Part shown: positions 27,569-35,574 of the stretch, one piece after another
Numbering within the stretch: position 1 is the first letter of the stretch
Layout: each line of letters opens with the position of its first letter
NCBI RefSeq assembly: GCF_008011855.1
Contig: NZ_VOUX01000003.1
Coordinates: 248,001 to 312,000, forward strand
From: Serratia bockelmannii
GTDB lineage: Bacteria; Pseudomonadota; Gammaproteobacteria; Enterobacterales; Enterobacteriaceae
Length of the DNA: 64,000 nucleotides
Direction: 5' to 3'
Program-made: the position numbers and the translations under genes
The notes under the pieces: model-generated
Seen by the model: only the letters and a program-made list of their open reading frames with translations
Databases searched by the model: none
Told to the model about the DNA's origin: nothing

Positions 27569-28864
27569 TTAAAACGCGGGTGGTGCGCTTTCACTGCGCC
27601 ATTGAATGGCTGTCGGCGTTGTTCCCAGATCAAATGGCTTGTGGTCTAACGCCCGATTAAGAATGCGAGCCGACCGCCACGCCATCAGGCTCAACTGCGG
27701 ATCGGCAATGCCGTGATTGTGCATACTGGCGTTCATGGCGAATAAGCAGTTCTCCGCCGGGCCTTCCCACTCAAAGGTAAAGTCTGGGGCGATGCGGTAT
27801 TCGCCCTCCGCAGTGGTTAGTAAGCGGTGGGCCAAAGGTTCAAGGAACTCTGGCGTGGCCGATTGATAACCGGTGGCAAAGATCACCACGTCCGCCTTGA
27901 AGGCTTCTTCGCCGTGATCGAGATGATGACGCGTTTCGAGTTGGTAGGCGTTATCCAGCGTGTGTTTCACGGCCGTCAGCGAACGGCTGGGCAGCAGGCG
28001 CACCCATAATTTCTCGCGCAGGACGTCGAAGCGGTGGTACATGGCGCGATAAATCGCTAGCAGCGACTCACTGGTGATGCCGTCTGAGGTCATTTTCTGT
28101 TCGGCCAGCATATGCCGTTTGGCCGCGCTATCCAGTGAGTAAAAGCTCTCGACGTAATCGGGCGTGAAGTATTCGTTGGCAAAGGCCGCTTCATCGAGCG
28201 CATTATAGTTGTTGCGGCGCGATATCCAGTCGAGCTGCTCCGGTTGCCCCCATTCCCCTTTAAAAATATTGAGGAACAGGTCTGCGCCGCTCTGGCCGCC
28301 ACCGACGATCGCCACGCGTTTGCCGGTCAGATCGGGGTTGCGCAGCATCATTTCGCTGGCGTGGAAACAGCGATCGCTTTGCGTCGTCACGCAATCAGGC
28401 AGCTTTATTTTCTTGCCAATACCGATACTTACGTGCCTGGCGTGGAAGACCTTATTCGAGGTGGTCACCACGAACTGGCGCTGCCGATCGTCAAATTCGA
28501 CCCGCTGAACGTCTTGATTGAATGCCAATGATCCCATCCCGGCGGCGGCCCAGGTGAGGTAATCGGCGAACTCTTCGCGCGATGCGGTGCGCTGCTCCGT
28601 CGTCAGGAAACGATAAAATTTTCTGTTTTTTACCAGATAGTTGAGAAAGCTGTAGCGATTGGTTGGGGCAACCGCGCTCACTAAATCTTTTAAAAAGTTG
28701 GTCTGCATACTGCAGTCCGCCAGGATCATCCCTGGGTGCCAGGAGAAATGAGGTTTGCGTTCAAGGAATTGTCCCGTAAATCCCTCTATTTCACTTCCTA
28801 AGGCTGCCAGGCTAAGATTCGACGGGCCAAGGCCAATACCGATGATATCCAAATGCTGATTCAT
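27569..28864 (-). CDS. L-lysine/L-ornithine/diamine N-monooxygenase
   Basis: 431-residue flavin N-hydroxylating monooxygenase of the IucD/AlcA/PvdA family, which makes the hydroxamate precursors of siderophores. FAD site GIGLGPSNLSLA (9-20), the substrate/FAD region SMQTNFLKDLVS, NADPH site GGGQSGAD (188-195) and the C-terminal ATGY motif (330-333). No NIS synthetase, acyltransferase or NRPS is nearby, so it is an orphan apart from the ATP-grasp gene after it. A Fur-like box lies just upstream. Confidence 0.88.
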   Translation of the reverse strand: MNQHLDIIGIGLGPSNLSLAALGSEIEGFTGQFLERKPHFSWHPGMILADCSMQTNFLKDLVSAVAPTNRYSFLNYLVKNRKFYRFLTTEQRTASREEFADYLTWAAAGMGSLAFNQDVQRVEFDDRQRQFVVTTSNKVFHARHVSIGIGKKIKLPDCVTTQSDRCFHASEMMLRNPDLTGKRVAIVGGGQSGADLFLNIFKGEWGQPEQLDWISRRNNYNALDEAAFANEYFTPDYVESFYSLDSAAKRHMLAEQKMTSDGITSESLLAIYRAMYHRFDVLREKLWVRLLPSRSLTAVKHTLDNAYQLETRHHLDHGEEAFKADVVIFATGYQSATPEFLEPLAHRLLTTAEGEYRIAPDFTFEWEGPAENCLFAMNASMHNHGIADPQLSLMAWRSARILNRALDHKPFDLGTTPTAIQWRSESAPPAF

Positions 28865-29794
28865 TAATAAGCTCCAGTATAATGAGAATAATACCCAGAA
28901 ATACGGCCGCAGATAGGGTGGCTTATAGCAACCAGGCTGCCTTTTTCTTATAAGTAAGCTTCACGAATTAAATGTAATTAAACGGTGTGCAGGCCAAAAA
29001 TACCGCACTTTTAAATACCCGTTTAGAATTCGGTAGCGCATTAGGTAAAGGCTACGGGTGTATTTCTTTCCATGAAAATTCCTATGAAGGTTTTGCGCGT
29101 GTATTTAATGAATATTCCTAAGTAAAAATCCGATCTCTCCCTGATTCATCAAGCCATGAAAACGGCCACCAGGGAGGATGCCCACCGTATGAGTTCTTAT
29201 CTGCTTATCTGGTGTCTATGCCATTGCATTGCCGGGATCGGTGTATTCGTTGCTTAGAATAGCCTTAAAATAGGCACGGGGAAGGTGAAATAACGTGATA
29301 TTAGAGGCAGGATGCTTTTTGCAAAGATGAAATCGGAAGTGAAATTATGAAATCTGCGCGTTGTGATTTAGTTTTTATCATTAAATTCAATGTGTTATTT
29401 TGTTTTTTGCGGCAGGGTATCACACTCTTTCACTAAGGTGATACGCACACTTCTGTACCTTTATCTCTTCTTGTTGCCCCCCGAATGGCAATATTTTACC
29501 CCGAGTTGCATCACCCTATGGGCGCGGATGGTTCGCGTTAACTACCGGTGTTAGGGTTCGTTTAATTAATGCCGGGCAAAGGCTGGCCGGAGAGGACGCT
29601 TGCTCGAGGCGAGTGTGAAAAAACTGGCCACGCTGGCGCAACGGTTGAATCCGATCCGGCAATCTGCCTTGTCATCATCATTGACCATTCTTACCGACAA
29701 TAAAAATCTTTTGGTCAGCTCGAGGCATTTTTGCCCCCCTGGACTGAATGGCTACCGTTGCGCCACAAGCGTGAAGACCTGCCAGGTTGATCAA
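28865..29794. other. Gene-free region between N-hydroxylase and candidate effector genes
   Basis: 930 bp with no gene that can be defended. On the minus strand, right after the effector gene, two tiny frames occur (16 codons starting MPRADQKIF after a G-rich ribosome site at about 29729, and 40 codons at about 29694), perhaps remnants. The rest is AT-rich with the promoter of the N-hydroxylase near 28870-28980. Confidence 0.45.
28878..28895. promoter_or_regulatory. Possible Fur box before the N-hydroxylase gene
   Basis: Three contiguous hexamers TATAAT-GAGAAT-AATACC, of which the first two match the Fur GATAAT array at 5 of 6. It lies 14 bp upstream of the start codon. Confidence 0.45.
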
Positions 29795-30655
29795 TCACGG
29801 GAGCTTCAAATTGCTGAGATAGTCATACTGGGCTTTCGAAATGTCCAGTTCCCCATCGCTGAAAAAAACTTTTATAAACATATCGCCCTGGCCGACGATA
29901 TCTACACGCTCGTAGGTTCCCGTTACAAAACGGCGCACGATGGCCTGAATGGTCTCGGCATAGTTAGCAGGAACTGCATTATTATCCGTGACTTTTTGTT
30001 CAAATGTAATAGGGTACTCTGCTTGAGGATCGGGGCTGTATTGTGCGCGTTTGGCTGTGCTTTCAAACTTGAAATCATTAAAGGCATTGTGGGTAGAGTT
30101 AAACATATCGGCAAGGTTTTTGATATGCGCCGCCATCTGATTCACGACCATGGTTTTATTGGTCACGAAGCGTTTACCCAAATAAGTGCCTGTCACTACA
30201 GCGAGCTGGGCGGCATTTCGGCCTAAAATGCTGCCAACGCCAGAACCGGCTCCCGTCCATAATCCCGCGATCAAAACCAGACCGGCCCCGCCTACGGTAC
30301 TCGATGCGATATTCTCAAAATGCTGAACACGGGCTCCCATTTGCCATGAGGTTCCGGGAAAAGAGACATTAATTCGGTTATCCAGGTGATTAATTCTTCC
30401 GCCTGGTCGTTGTCCTGACTCAATAGTATTGGCTGTCAACCGGCGGTTGTTTTCATCTTTGAGTTCACCCAGCGTAAACGCGATCTGGCCGGTCTCCGTT
30501 TTTGTTAATCGAAAGACTTCTTCTGGTGACAGAGACCTGACGAGGATCAGCGCCTCATTTAAAATCTCGCGGGTCAAAAAGTTGGCTGACACCCGATTAT
30601 TCGATTCGTGTTGCGATGTCAGAGCTAGAATTTCATGTGACTTAGGAAATGCCAT
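29795..30655 (-). CDS. Hypothetical protein linked to hcp, candidate type VI effector
   Basis: 286 residues, family not recognised. A polar N-terminal half precedes a glycine-rich hydrophobic stretch (121-160) that includes VGGAGLVLIAGLWTGAGSG and could form a membrane hairpin or glycine zipper. The C-terminal 120 residues are mixed and include YSPDPQAEYPITFEQ and a final acidic stretch. No signal peptide. It starts 36 nt after hcp on the same strand, the position of many Hcp-delivered effectors. A pore-forming or membrane-acting role is an inference; a small chaperone or adaptor is an alternative. Confidence 0.7.
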   Translation of the reverse strand: MAFPKSHEILALTSQHESNNRVSANFLTREILNEALILVRSLSPEEVFRLTKTETGQIAFTLGELKDENNRRLTANTIESGQRPGGRINHLDNRINVSFPGTSWQMGARVQHFENIASSTVGGAGLVLIAGLWTGAGSGVGSILGRNAAQLAVVTGTYLGKRFVTNKTMVVNQMAAHIKNLADMFNSTHNAFNDFKFESTAKRAQYSPDPQAEYPITFEQKVTDNNAVPANYAETIQAIVRRFVTGTYERVDIVGQGDMFIKVFFSDGELDISKAQYDYLSNLKLP

Positions 30656-30691
30656 AACGCCCCCGTCATTACGATATGCACCGTAATATGA

Positions 30692-31174
30692 TTAGCTTTC
30701 TTTATTTTGCTTAATATCCCAGCCCATCTGCACCGAAGCCCCTTTATTACCTTGCTTCGCTTGCTCCCAGTATTCCATCGACACTTTACCGGCCTGAAAA
30801 GAGTACTCAATGCCTAGCGTGGAACCGTGCTCGACACCGATGAAGTCGGTATGAGTCACCAATACATCTTCCAGGGTAATGCGGGTATATTCCACTTCCT
30901 GCCCACCGGCTTTGCAAAGAGACAACTGCACCTTGGCGAGATGTTTACCGGCCGAGCAGTATTTCAATAAGGCAGGTGTCGCTTTATCTATCAGAGCCTG
31001 TACGGTCAGATCGCGAAAGTTCACTTTACCCGCACCGCCGCCGCCGCCAACGGCCATATTGCCAGGCTGTCGCGCGCCCCAGTTAAAGGAAAAGACATCG
31101 ATCCATTGCTTGTGATTCGCATTTTTCGATTCACCATTAATGCCTTCAACTTTTAAAAATATATCCATTGCCAT
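30692..31174 (-). CDS. hcp: Hcp-family type VI secretion tube protein
   Basis: 160 residues. Typical Hcp start MAMDIFLKVEGINGES, the glycine-rich NMAVGGGGGAGKV and the conserved YCSAGKHLAKVQLSLCKAGG and ITLEDVLVT. Hcp hexamers stack into the T6SS inner tube and carry small effectors in their lumen. No baseplate, sheath or ClpV genes are in the window, so this is an orphan copy relying on a T6SS elsewhere. It lies 47 nt after another hcp gene and 36 nt before the candidate effector. Confidence 0.94.
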   Translation of the reverse strand: MAMDIFLKVEGINGESKNANHKQWIDVFSFNWGARQPGNMAVGGGGGAGKVNFRDLTVQALIDKATPALLKYCSAGKHLAKVQLSLCKAGGQEVEYTRITLEDVLVTHTDFIGVEHGSTLGIEYSFQAGKVSMEYWEQAKQGNKGASVQMGWDIKQNKES

Positions 31175-31221
31175 GATTTTATCACCCGATCATTAACGTA
31201 TTGTTAGGTGCCAGAATGCGC

Positions 31222-31704
31222 TTAGCTCTCTTTATTCTGCTTGATATCCCAACCAGATTTGCTTTCCGCGCCTTTAGTGCCGCTGCTGCCTTGTTCCCAG
31301 TAACTCATGGTGACTTTTGACGCCTGGAAGGCGTAATCAACCACGATCGCATCATTTTGGCCTACACCGTTAAAATCGGTTTGCGTCACCAGAACGTCTT
31401 CGAGAACGATTTTGGAATACTCCACCTGGTTGCCGCCCGCTTTGCATACGGAAAGCTCGATTTTCGCGACATGTTTTCCACTGGAACAATATTTGAGAAT
31501 AGCGGGCGTAGATTTGTCGATAAGGGCTTGAATACGGAGGTCTTGATAATTCACTTTTCCGGAGCCACCCCCGCCGCCAACAGCCATATTTCCTGGCTGT
31601 GAAGCGCCCCAGTTAAACGAAAGTACGTCGGTCCATCCTTTATGATTGCTGTCTTGGGACTCGCCCGTCATTCCTTCAACTTTCATATGCATATCAATGG
31701 CCAT
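31222..31704 (-). CDS. hcp: Hcp-family type VI secretion tube protein, second copy
   Basis: 160 residues from ATG 31704, chosen because GGAGGA lies upstream and the sequence then matches the other Hcp; an in-frame ATG at 31722 has no ribosome site. It aligns along its length with the neighbouring Hcp but is diverged, especially at residues 110-150. First gene of the hcp-hcp-effector cassette; its promoter should lie in the AT-rich DNA above 31723. Confidence 0.92.
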   Translation of the reverse strand: MAIDMHMKVEGMTGESQDSNHKGWTDVLSFNWGASQPGNMAVGGGGGSGKVNYQDLRIQALIDKSTPAILKYCSSGKHVAKIELSVCKAGGNQVEYSKIVLEDVLVTQTDFNGVGQNDAIVVDYAFQASKVTMSYWEQGSSGTKGAESKSGWDIKQNKES

Positions 31705-31722
31705 TGTCGCCGGATCCTCCAT

Positions 31723-32027
31723 TATTTCGTGTTGGCAGCGGAATAGGTTAAAAATGCCTTATCAATGGGTAAAATTCAGCATAGCCCTATATGAATGAAT
31801 TGACAGTAATGTCGTTTTTATTCGGAATGTTCCTAGTTTTTGTGCAATATATTATTATTTAACAATGGGATGCGGTTATATGTTCGTAACTGTCTCCCAT
31901 CACCGTTCGACAATAAAACACTCAATAAACACGGAATATGAGCGCGTTCGTTTGACGTTCGGGTAGTTGGGGATTAGGGGCGCTCTTTCGAGAGAGTCCA
32001 CCTGTAATGCGAAGTTACACCCCATCG
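31723..32027. other. Gene-free region upstream of hcp
   Basis: 305 bp, AT-rich near 31780-31880, which is the likely hcp promoter region. No gene, repeat or RNA recognised. The right end leads into the tRNA-Phe repeat array. Confidence 0.4.
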
Positions 32028-32576
32028 GATGAAGCGATGGGGAATCCGTACCCCAGAAAGCGAAAAACCCGCCATAGGCGGGTTCTTCTGAATAGGGCGA
32101 CCGGACTCGGACAACCGGCGCTGGCGCCGCGTTGAACAGCGCTTCAGCGCTGGCCCGCAGGGTGAGGTCTTTAGACCGAATAATCGAACGCAGTTCGATG
32201 GAGAGTCCGTACCCCAGAAAGCGAAAAACCCGCCATAGGCGGGTTCTTCTGAATATGGTGCCCGGACTCGGACAACCGGCGCTTGCGCCGCGTTGAACAG
32301 CGCTTCAGCGCTGGCCCGTAGGGTGAGGCCTTTGGGCCGAATAATCGAACGCAGTTCGATGGAGAGTCCGCACCCCAGAAAGCGAAAAACCCGCCATAGG
32401 CGGGTTATTCTGAATATGGTGCCCGGACTCGGACAACCGGCGCTGGCGCCGTGTTGAACAGCGCTTCAGCGCTGGCCCGCAGGGTGAGGTCTCAGACCGA
32501 ATAATCGAACGCAGTTCGATGGAGAGTCCGTACCCCAGAAAGCGAAAAACCCGCCATAGGCGGGTTCTTCTGAATA
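32028..32576 (-). repeat. Tandem array of 161-bp repeats derived from the tRNA-Phe 3' end
   Basis: Three full units (32423-32582, 32262-32422, 32101-32261; 160, 161 and 161 bp) and a partial fourth containing only the terminator part. Each unit repeats the last 15-17 nt of tRNA-Phe (TGCCCGGACTCGGA on the plus strand) and then a common sequence with hairpins CAAC-GGCGC/GCGCC-GTTG, CAGCGCT/AGCGCTG, GGTCT/AGACC, ATCGAAC/GTTCGAT and a terminator. The units are nearly identical. The arrangement resembles the rtT repeats behind E. coli tyrT. Confidence 0.9.
32545..32566 (-). terminator. tRNA-Phe terminator (repeat copy nearest the tRNA)
   Basis: AACCCGCC-tat-GGCGGGTTTTT on the minus strand, starting 11 nt after the CCA end. 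Identical hairpins recur at 32385-32406, 32224-32245 and 32063-32084 in the repeat units. Confidence 0.9.
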
Positions 32577-32652
32577 TGGTGCCCGGACTCGGAATCGAAC
32601 CAAGGACACGGGGATTTTCAATCCCCTGCTCTACCGACTGAGCTATCCGGGC
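32577..32652 (-). tRNA. pheV: tRNA-Phe (GAA)
   Basis: 76-nt gene with encoded CCA. Acceptor GCCCGGA/TCCGGGC, D arm with AGCTCAGTCGGTAGAGC, anticodon stem-loop GGGGATTGAAAATCCCC with anticodon GAA, T arm with GGTTCGATTCC. The position next to speC matches pheV of E. coli, which gives the symbol. Confidence 0.97.
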
Positions 32653-32662
32653 AACGGGGCGC

Positions 32663-32691
32663 ATTAAACCGTATTGGCCGGATGGCGTCAA
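32663..32691 (-). promoter_or_regulatory. Promoter of tRNA-Phe
   Basis: TTGACG (32691-32686) and TTTAAT (32668-32663) separated by 17 nt, followed by the GC-rich GCGCCCCG discriminator typical of stringently controlled stable-RNA promoters. The tRNA begins 10 nt past the -10. Confidence 0.85.
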
Positions 32692-33358
32692 TCGCTTTCT
32701 GTCACAAAGCCGATCGGTTGCTCTATTTTCAGGCAGATAACCAAAAGGGGAGTGGCGCAGGGAGCCAACGCTACTCAATAAATATGCATATAAAACGTGT
32801 ATTTATACCACTTTAAAATGCGTGATTTCTTGTTTTTAAATTAAATAACAATTAGTTATGCTTGGTTTAATAGGCGTTCAATCAAGACGATTCTTGCTTG
32901 AACCCCGCAACGAATCATGCAATCATTGCGCAAATTTTAGCACTCTCCGTTCCCTGACGGTGTTCCCGCTTCTTATAAGCCAGAGGGTTATTGGCATGAC
33001 TGGTTTTGTTGCTCAAGCGCTGCTGCGCACCAGACATCTGACGCCGTCACCGTTCCGTCGTTGTTTCCTCCGCACGTCCTCCGCCCGAATACGCCTGCCG
33101 GCCATGCGGTAAGGCCGCCTGATGCTCGCTGTTAGGCATGCGTAAAGCCAGCGCTTCTGCCCTGATTTTACTGATGCCTGTCGGATGCTGCCAAGACCAG
33201 TTCCCCCGATAGCCGCCTGATGATCCCCCGATCATGAGCCGGTCACGCACGCCGCTTATGCTGCCGTGCCCGGGTATCGCTTTTACCGGGATAACCGCGT
33301 TATCTCATTACCGTGCCGGTGGCACACCCTCATCCTTCACCGTTTGAGAGTCAGCATG
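32692..33358. other. Long region upstream of speC
   Basis: 667 bp. An open frame of 84 codons (32858-33112), or its last 38 codons from ATG 32996 (MTGFVAQALLRTRHLTPSP, Arg-rich), is the only candidate and matches no known protein by eye. The long distance suggests a structured or translated leader for speC. No close relative of the E. coli speFL peptide was found. Confidence 0.45.
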
Positions 33359-35524
33359 ATGAAAGAATTGAAAATCGCGACCAGCGCCAGCCTGGTCGCC
33401 ACCATTGAGACGCTGCGCCAGATCGTGCGCGTAGAGCAGACGGACTACACCGACGTGGCGGCGGTGGTGGTGTCGGTCGCCGACGTGGACGCCGGCATTC
33501 TGGCGCGCTTGCAGGCGACGGGGTTCGATATTCCGACCTTCGTGGCGGTGGAAGGGGACGAGCATCTTTCCCCGGATTATCTGCCGTTTGTCAGCGGGGT
33601 CTTCGCGCTGCTGGCCGGCGCCAGCAAGCCATTCTACATGGCACAGCTGGAGGCCGCCGCCGACGCCTACGAGCAGGCGCTGCTGCCGCCGTTCTTCAAA
33701 ACGCTGAAGACCTACGTCGAAATGGAAAACTCGACCTTTGCGTGCCCGGGGCATCAGGGCGGAGAGTTCTTCCGCAAACACCCGGCCGGCCGGCAGTTCT
33801 TCGATTTCTACGGTGAAACCCTGTTCCGTTCCGATATGTGCAACGCCGACGTCAAGCTGGGCGATCTGCTGATCCACGAAGGATCGGCCAAGGATGCGCA
33901 AAAGCACGCGGCGCGGGTGTTCAACGCCGATAAAACCTACTTCGTGCTCAACGGCACCTCGGCGGCCAACAAGGTGGTGACCAACGCGCTGCTGACCCGT
34001 GGCGATCTGGTGCTGTTCGATCGCAACAACCACAAATCCAACCACCACGGGGCGCTGATCCAGGCCGGCGCTACGCCGGTCTATCTGGAAACCGCCCGCA
34101 ACCCGTTCGGCTTTATCGGCGGTATCGATGCGCACTGCTTCGATGAACGCTACCTGCGCGAGCAGATCCGCGAAGTGGCGCCGGAGAAAGTCGCAGCGGC
34201 ACGGCCGTTCCGGCTGGCGATCATTCAGCTCGGTACCTACGACGGCACGATTTACAACGCTCGCCAGGTGATCGACACCATCGGCCACCTGTGCGATTAC
34301 ATCCTGTTCGACTCCGCCTGGGTGGGCTACGAAGGCTTTATTCCGATGCTGAAAGAGTGCTCGCCGCTGCTGCTGGAGCTGGACGAGCACGATCCGGGCA
34401 TTTTTGTCACCCAGTCGGTGCATAAACAGCAGGCGGGGTTCTCGCAGACCTCGCAGATCCACAAGAAAGACGACCATATCAAAGGGCAGAAGCGCCACTG
34501 CAACCATAAGCATCTGAACAATGCGTTCATGCTGCATGCGTCGACCAGCCCGTTCTATCCGCTGTTCGCCGCGCTGGACGTCAACGCCAAGATGCATGCC
34601 GGCGCCGCCGGACGTCGCATGTGGATGGACTGCGTCAAGCTGGGCATCGAGACGCGTAAACAGCTGCTCACGCGCTGCTCGCAGCTGAAGCCGTTTATTC
34701 CGCTGCAGGTGGCGGGCAAGGACTGGCAGGATTACGATACCGATCTGATTGCCAACGACGCGCGTTTCTTCACCTTCGTACCGGGGGAAACGTGGCACGG
34801 CTTCGAAGGCTATGCCCAGGATCAGTATCTGGTGGATCCGTGCAAGTTGCTGCTGACCACGCCGGGGATTGACGCCGCGACTGGCCAATACACCGAGTTC
34901 GGCGTGCCGGCCACCATTCTGGCCAACTTCCTGCGCGAGAACGGCATCGTGCCGGAGAAGTGCGATCTCAACTCGATTCTGTTCCTGCTGACTCCGGCGG
35001 AAAACCCGGCCAAGATGGAACAGCTGGTGGAGATGCTGGCGCAGTTCGAGCGCTATGTTGCAGAAGACGCGCCGCTGAGCGTGGTGCTGCCAACGGTATA
35101 CCGCAAGAACGAGCAGCGCTATCGTGGCTACAGCATTCGCCGGCTGTGCCAGGAGATGCACGATCTGTACGTCAGCTTCGACGTCAAGCAGCTGCAAAAA
35201 GAGATGTTCCGCCAGGATCATTTCCCGCCGGTGGTGATGAACCCGCAGGACGCCAACGTGGAGTTTATCCGCGACAACGTCGAGCTGGTGCCGATCGGCC
35301 AGGCGGAAGGGCGCATCGCGGCGGAGGGGGCCTTGCCGTACCCGCCGGGCGTGCTGTGCGTGGTGCCGGGCGAAGTGTGGGGCGGCGCGGTGCAGCGCTA
35401 TTTCCTGGCGCTGGAAGAGGGCATCAACCGCCTGCCGGGCTTCTCGCCGGAGCTGCAGGGGGTCTACATCGAGAAAAAAGATCACGGCTGGAAGCGCATC
35501 TTCGGCTATATGATCAAGCCATAG
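33359..35524 (+). CDS. speC: Ornithine decarboxylase, constitutive/biosynthetic type
   Basis: PLP-dependent group III decarboxylase (fold type I) that converts ornithine to putrescine. 721 residues from ATG 33359; an ATG immediately before it (33356) is the alternative, while the frame open to 33266 lacks similarity. Wing domain (1-115), large domain with NSTFACPGHQGGEF and the PLP lysine in TQSVHKQQAGFSQTSQIHKK, and a C-terminal domain with ALPYPPGVLCVVPGE. Nearly colinear with E. coli SpeC (711). potE is not adjacent, so this is not the speF-potE acid-stress pair. A hairpin terminator follows at 35530. Confidence 0.96.
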   Translation: MKELKIATSASLVATIETLRQIVRVEQTDYTDVAAVVVSVADVDAGILARLQATGFDIPTFVAVEGDEHLSPDYLPFVSGVFALLAGASKPFYMAQLEAAADAYEQALLPPFFKTLKTYVEMENSTFACPGHQGGEFFRKHPAGRQFFDFYGETLFRSDMCNADVKLGDLLIHEGSAKDAQKHAARVFNADKTYFVLNGTSAANKVVTNALLTRGDLVLFDRNNHKSNHHGALIQAGATPVYLETARNPFGFIGGIDAHCFDERYLREQIREVAPEKVAAARPFRLAIIQLGTYDGTIYNARQVIDTIGHLCDYILFDSAWVGYEGFIPMLKECSPLLLELDEHDPGIFVTQSVHKQQAGFSQTSQIHKKDDHIKGQKRHCNHKHLNNAFMLHASTSPFYPLFAALDVNAKMHAGAAGRRMWMDCVKLGIETRKQLLTRCSQLKPFIPLQVAGKDWQDYDTDLIANDARFFTFVPGETWHGFEGYAQDQYLVDPCKLLLTTPGIDAATGQYTEFGVPATILANFLRENGIVPEKCDLNSILFLLTPAENPAKMEQLVEMLAQFERYVAEDAPLSVVLPTVYRKNEQRYRGYSIRRLCQEMHDLYVSFDVKQLQKEMFRQDHFPPVVMNPQDANVEFIRDNVELVPIGQAEGRIAAEGALPYPPGVLCVVPGEVWGGAVQRYFLALEEGINRLPGFSPELQGVYIEKKDHGWKRIFGYMIKP

Positions 35525-35529
35525 AAAAA

Positions 35530-35553
35530 GGGCCGGTTCGCACCGGCCCTTCT
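35530..35553. terminator. Bidirectional terminator between speC and mltC
   Basis: 8-bp stem GGGCCGGT / ACCGGCCC with TCGC loop, A5 on the left and TTCTCATTT on the right, between converging genes. Confidence 0.85.
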
Positions 35554-35574
35554 CATTTATCCACGCGGGAAGCG

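Noticed and set aside
29600..30226. 208-codon frame on the plus strand
   Set aside because: It overlaps the candidate effector gene antisense; the minus-strand frame has the better start site and follows hcp.
32101..32582. Repeat copies of the tRNA 3' end read as att sites of several integrations
   Set aside because: The even 160-161-bp spacing and shared downstream sequence point to tandem duplication; no integrase is between the copies.
32305..32778. A 157-codon frame on the minus strand over tRNA-Phe and the repeats
   Set aside because: It contains the translation of the tRNA (ARIAQSVEQGIENPRV) and of the repeat units. This is a known source of false proteins at tRNA loci.
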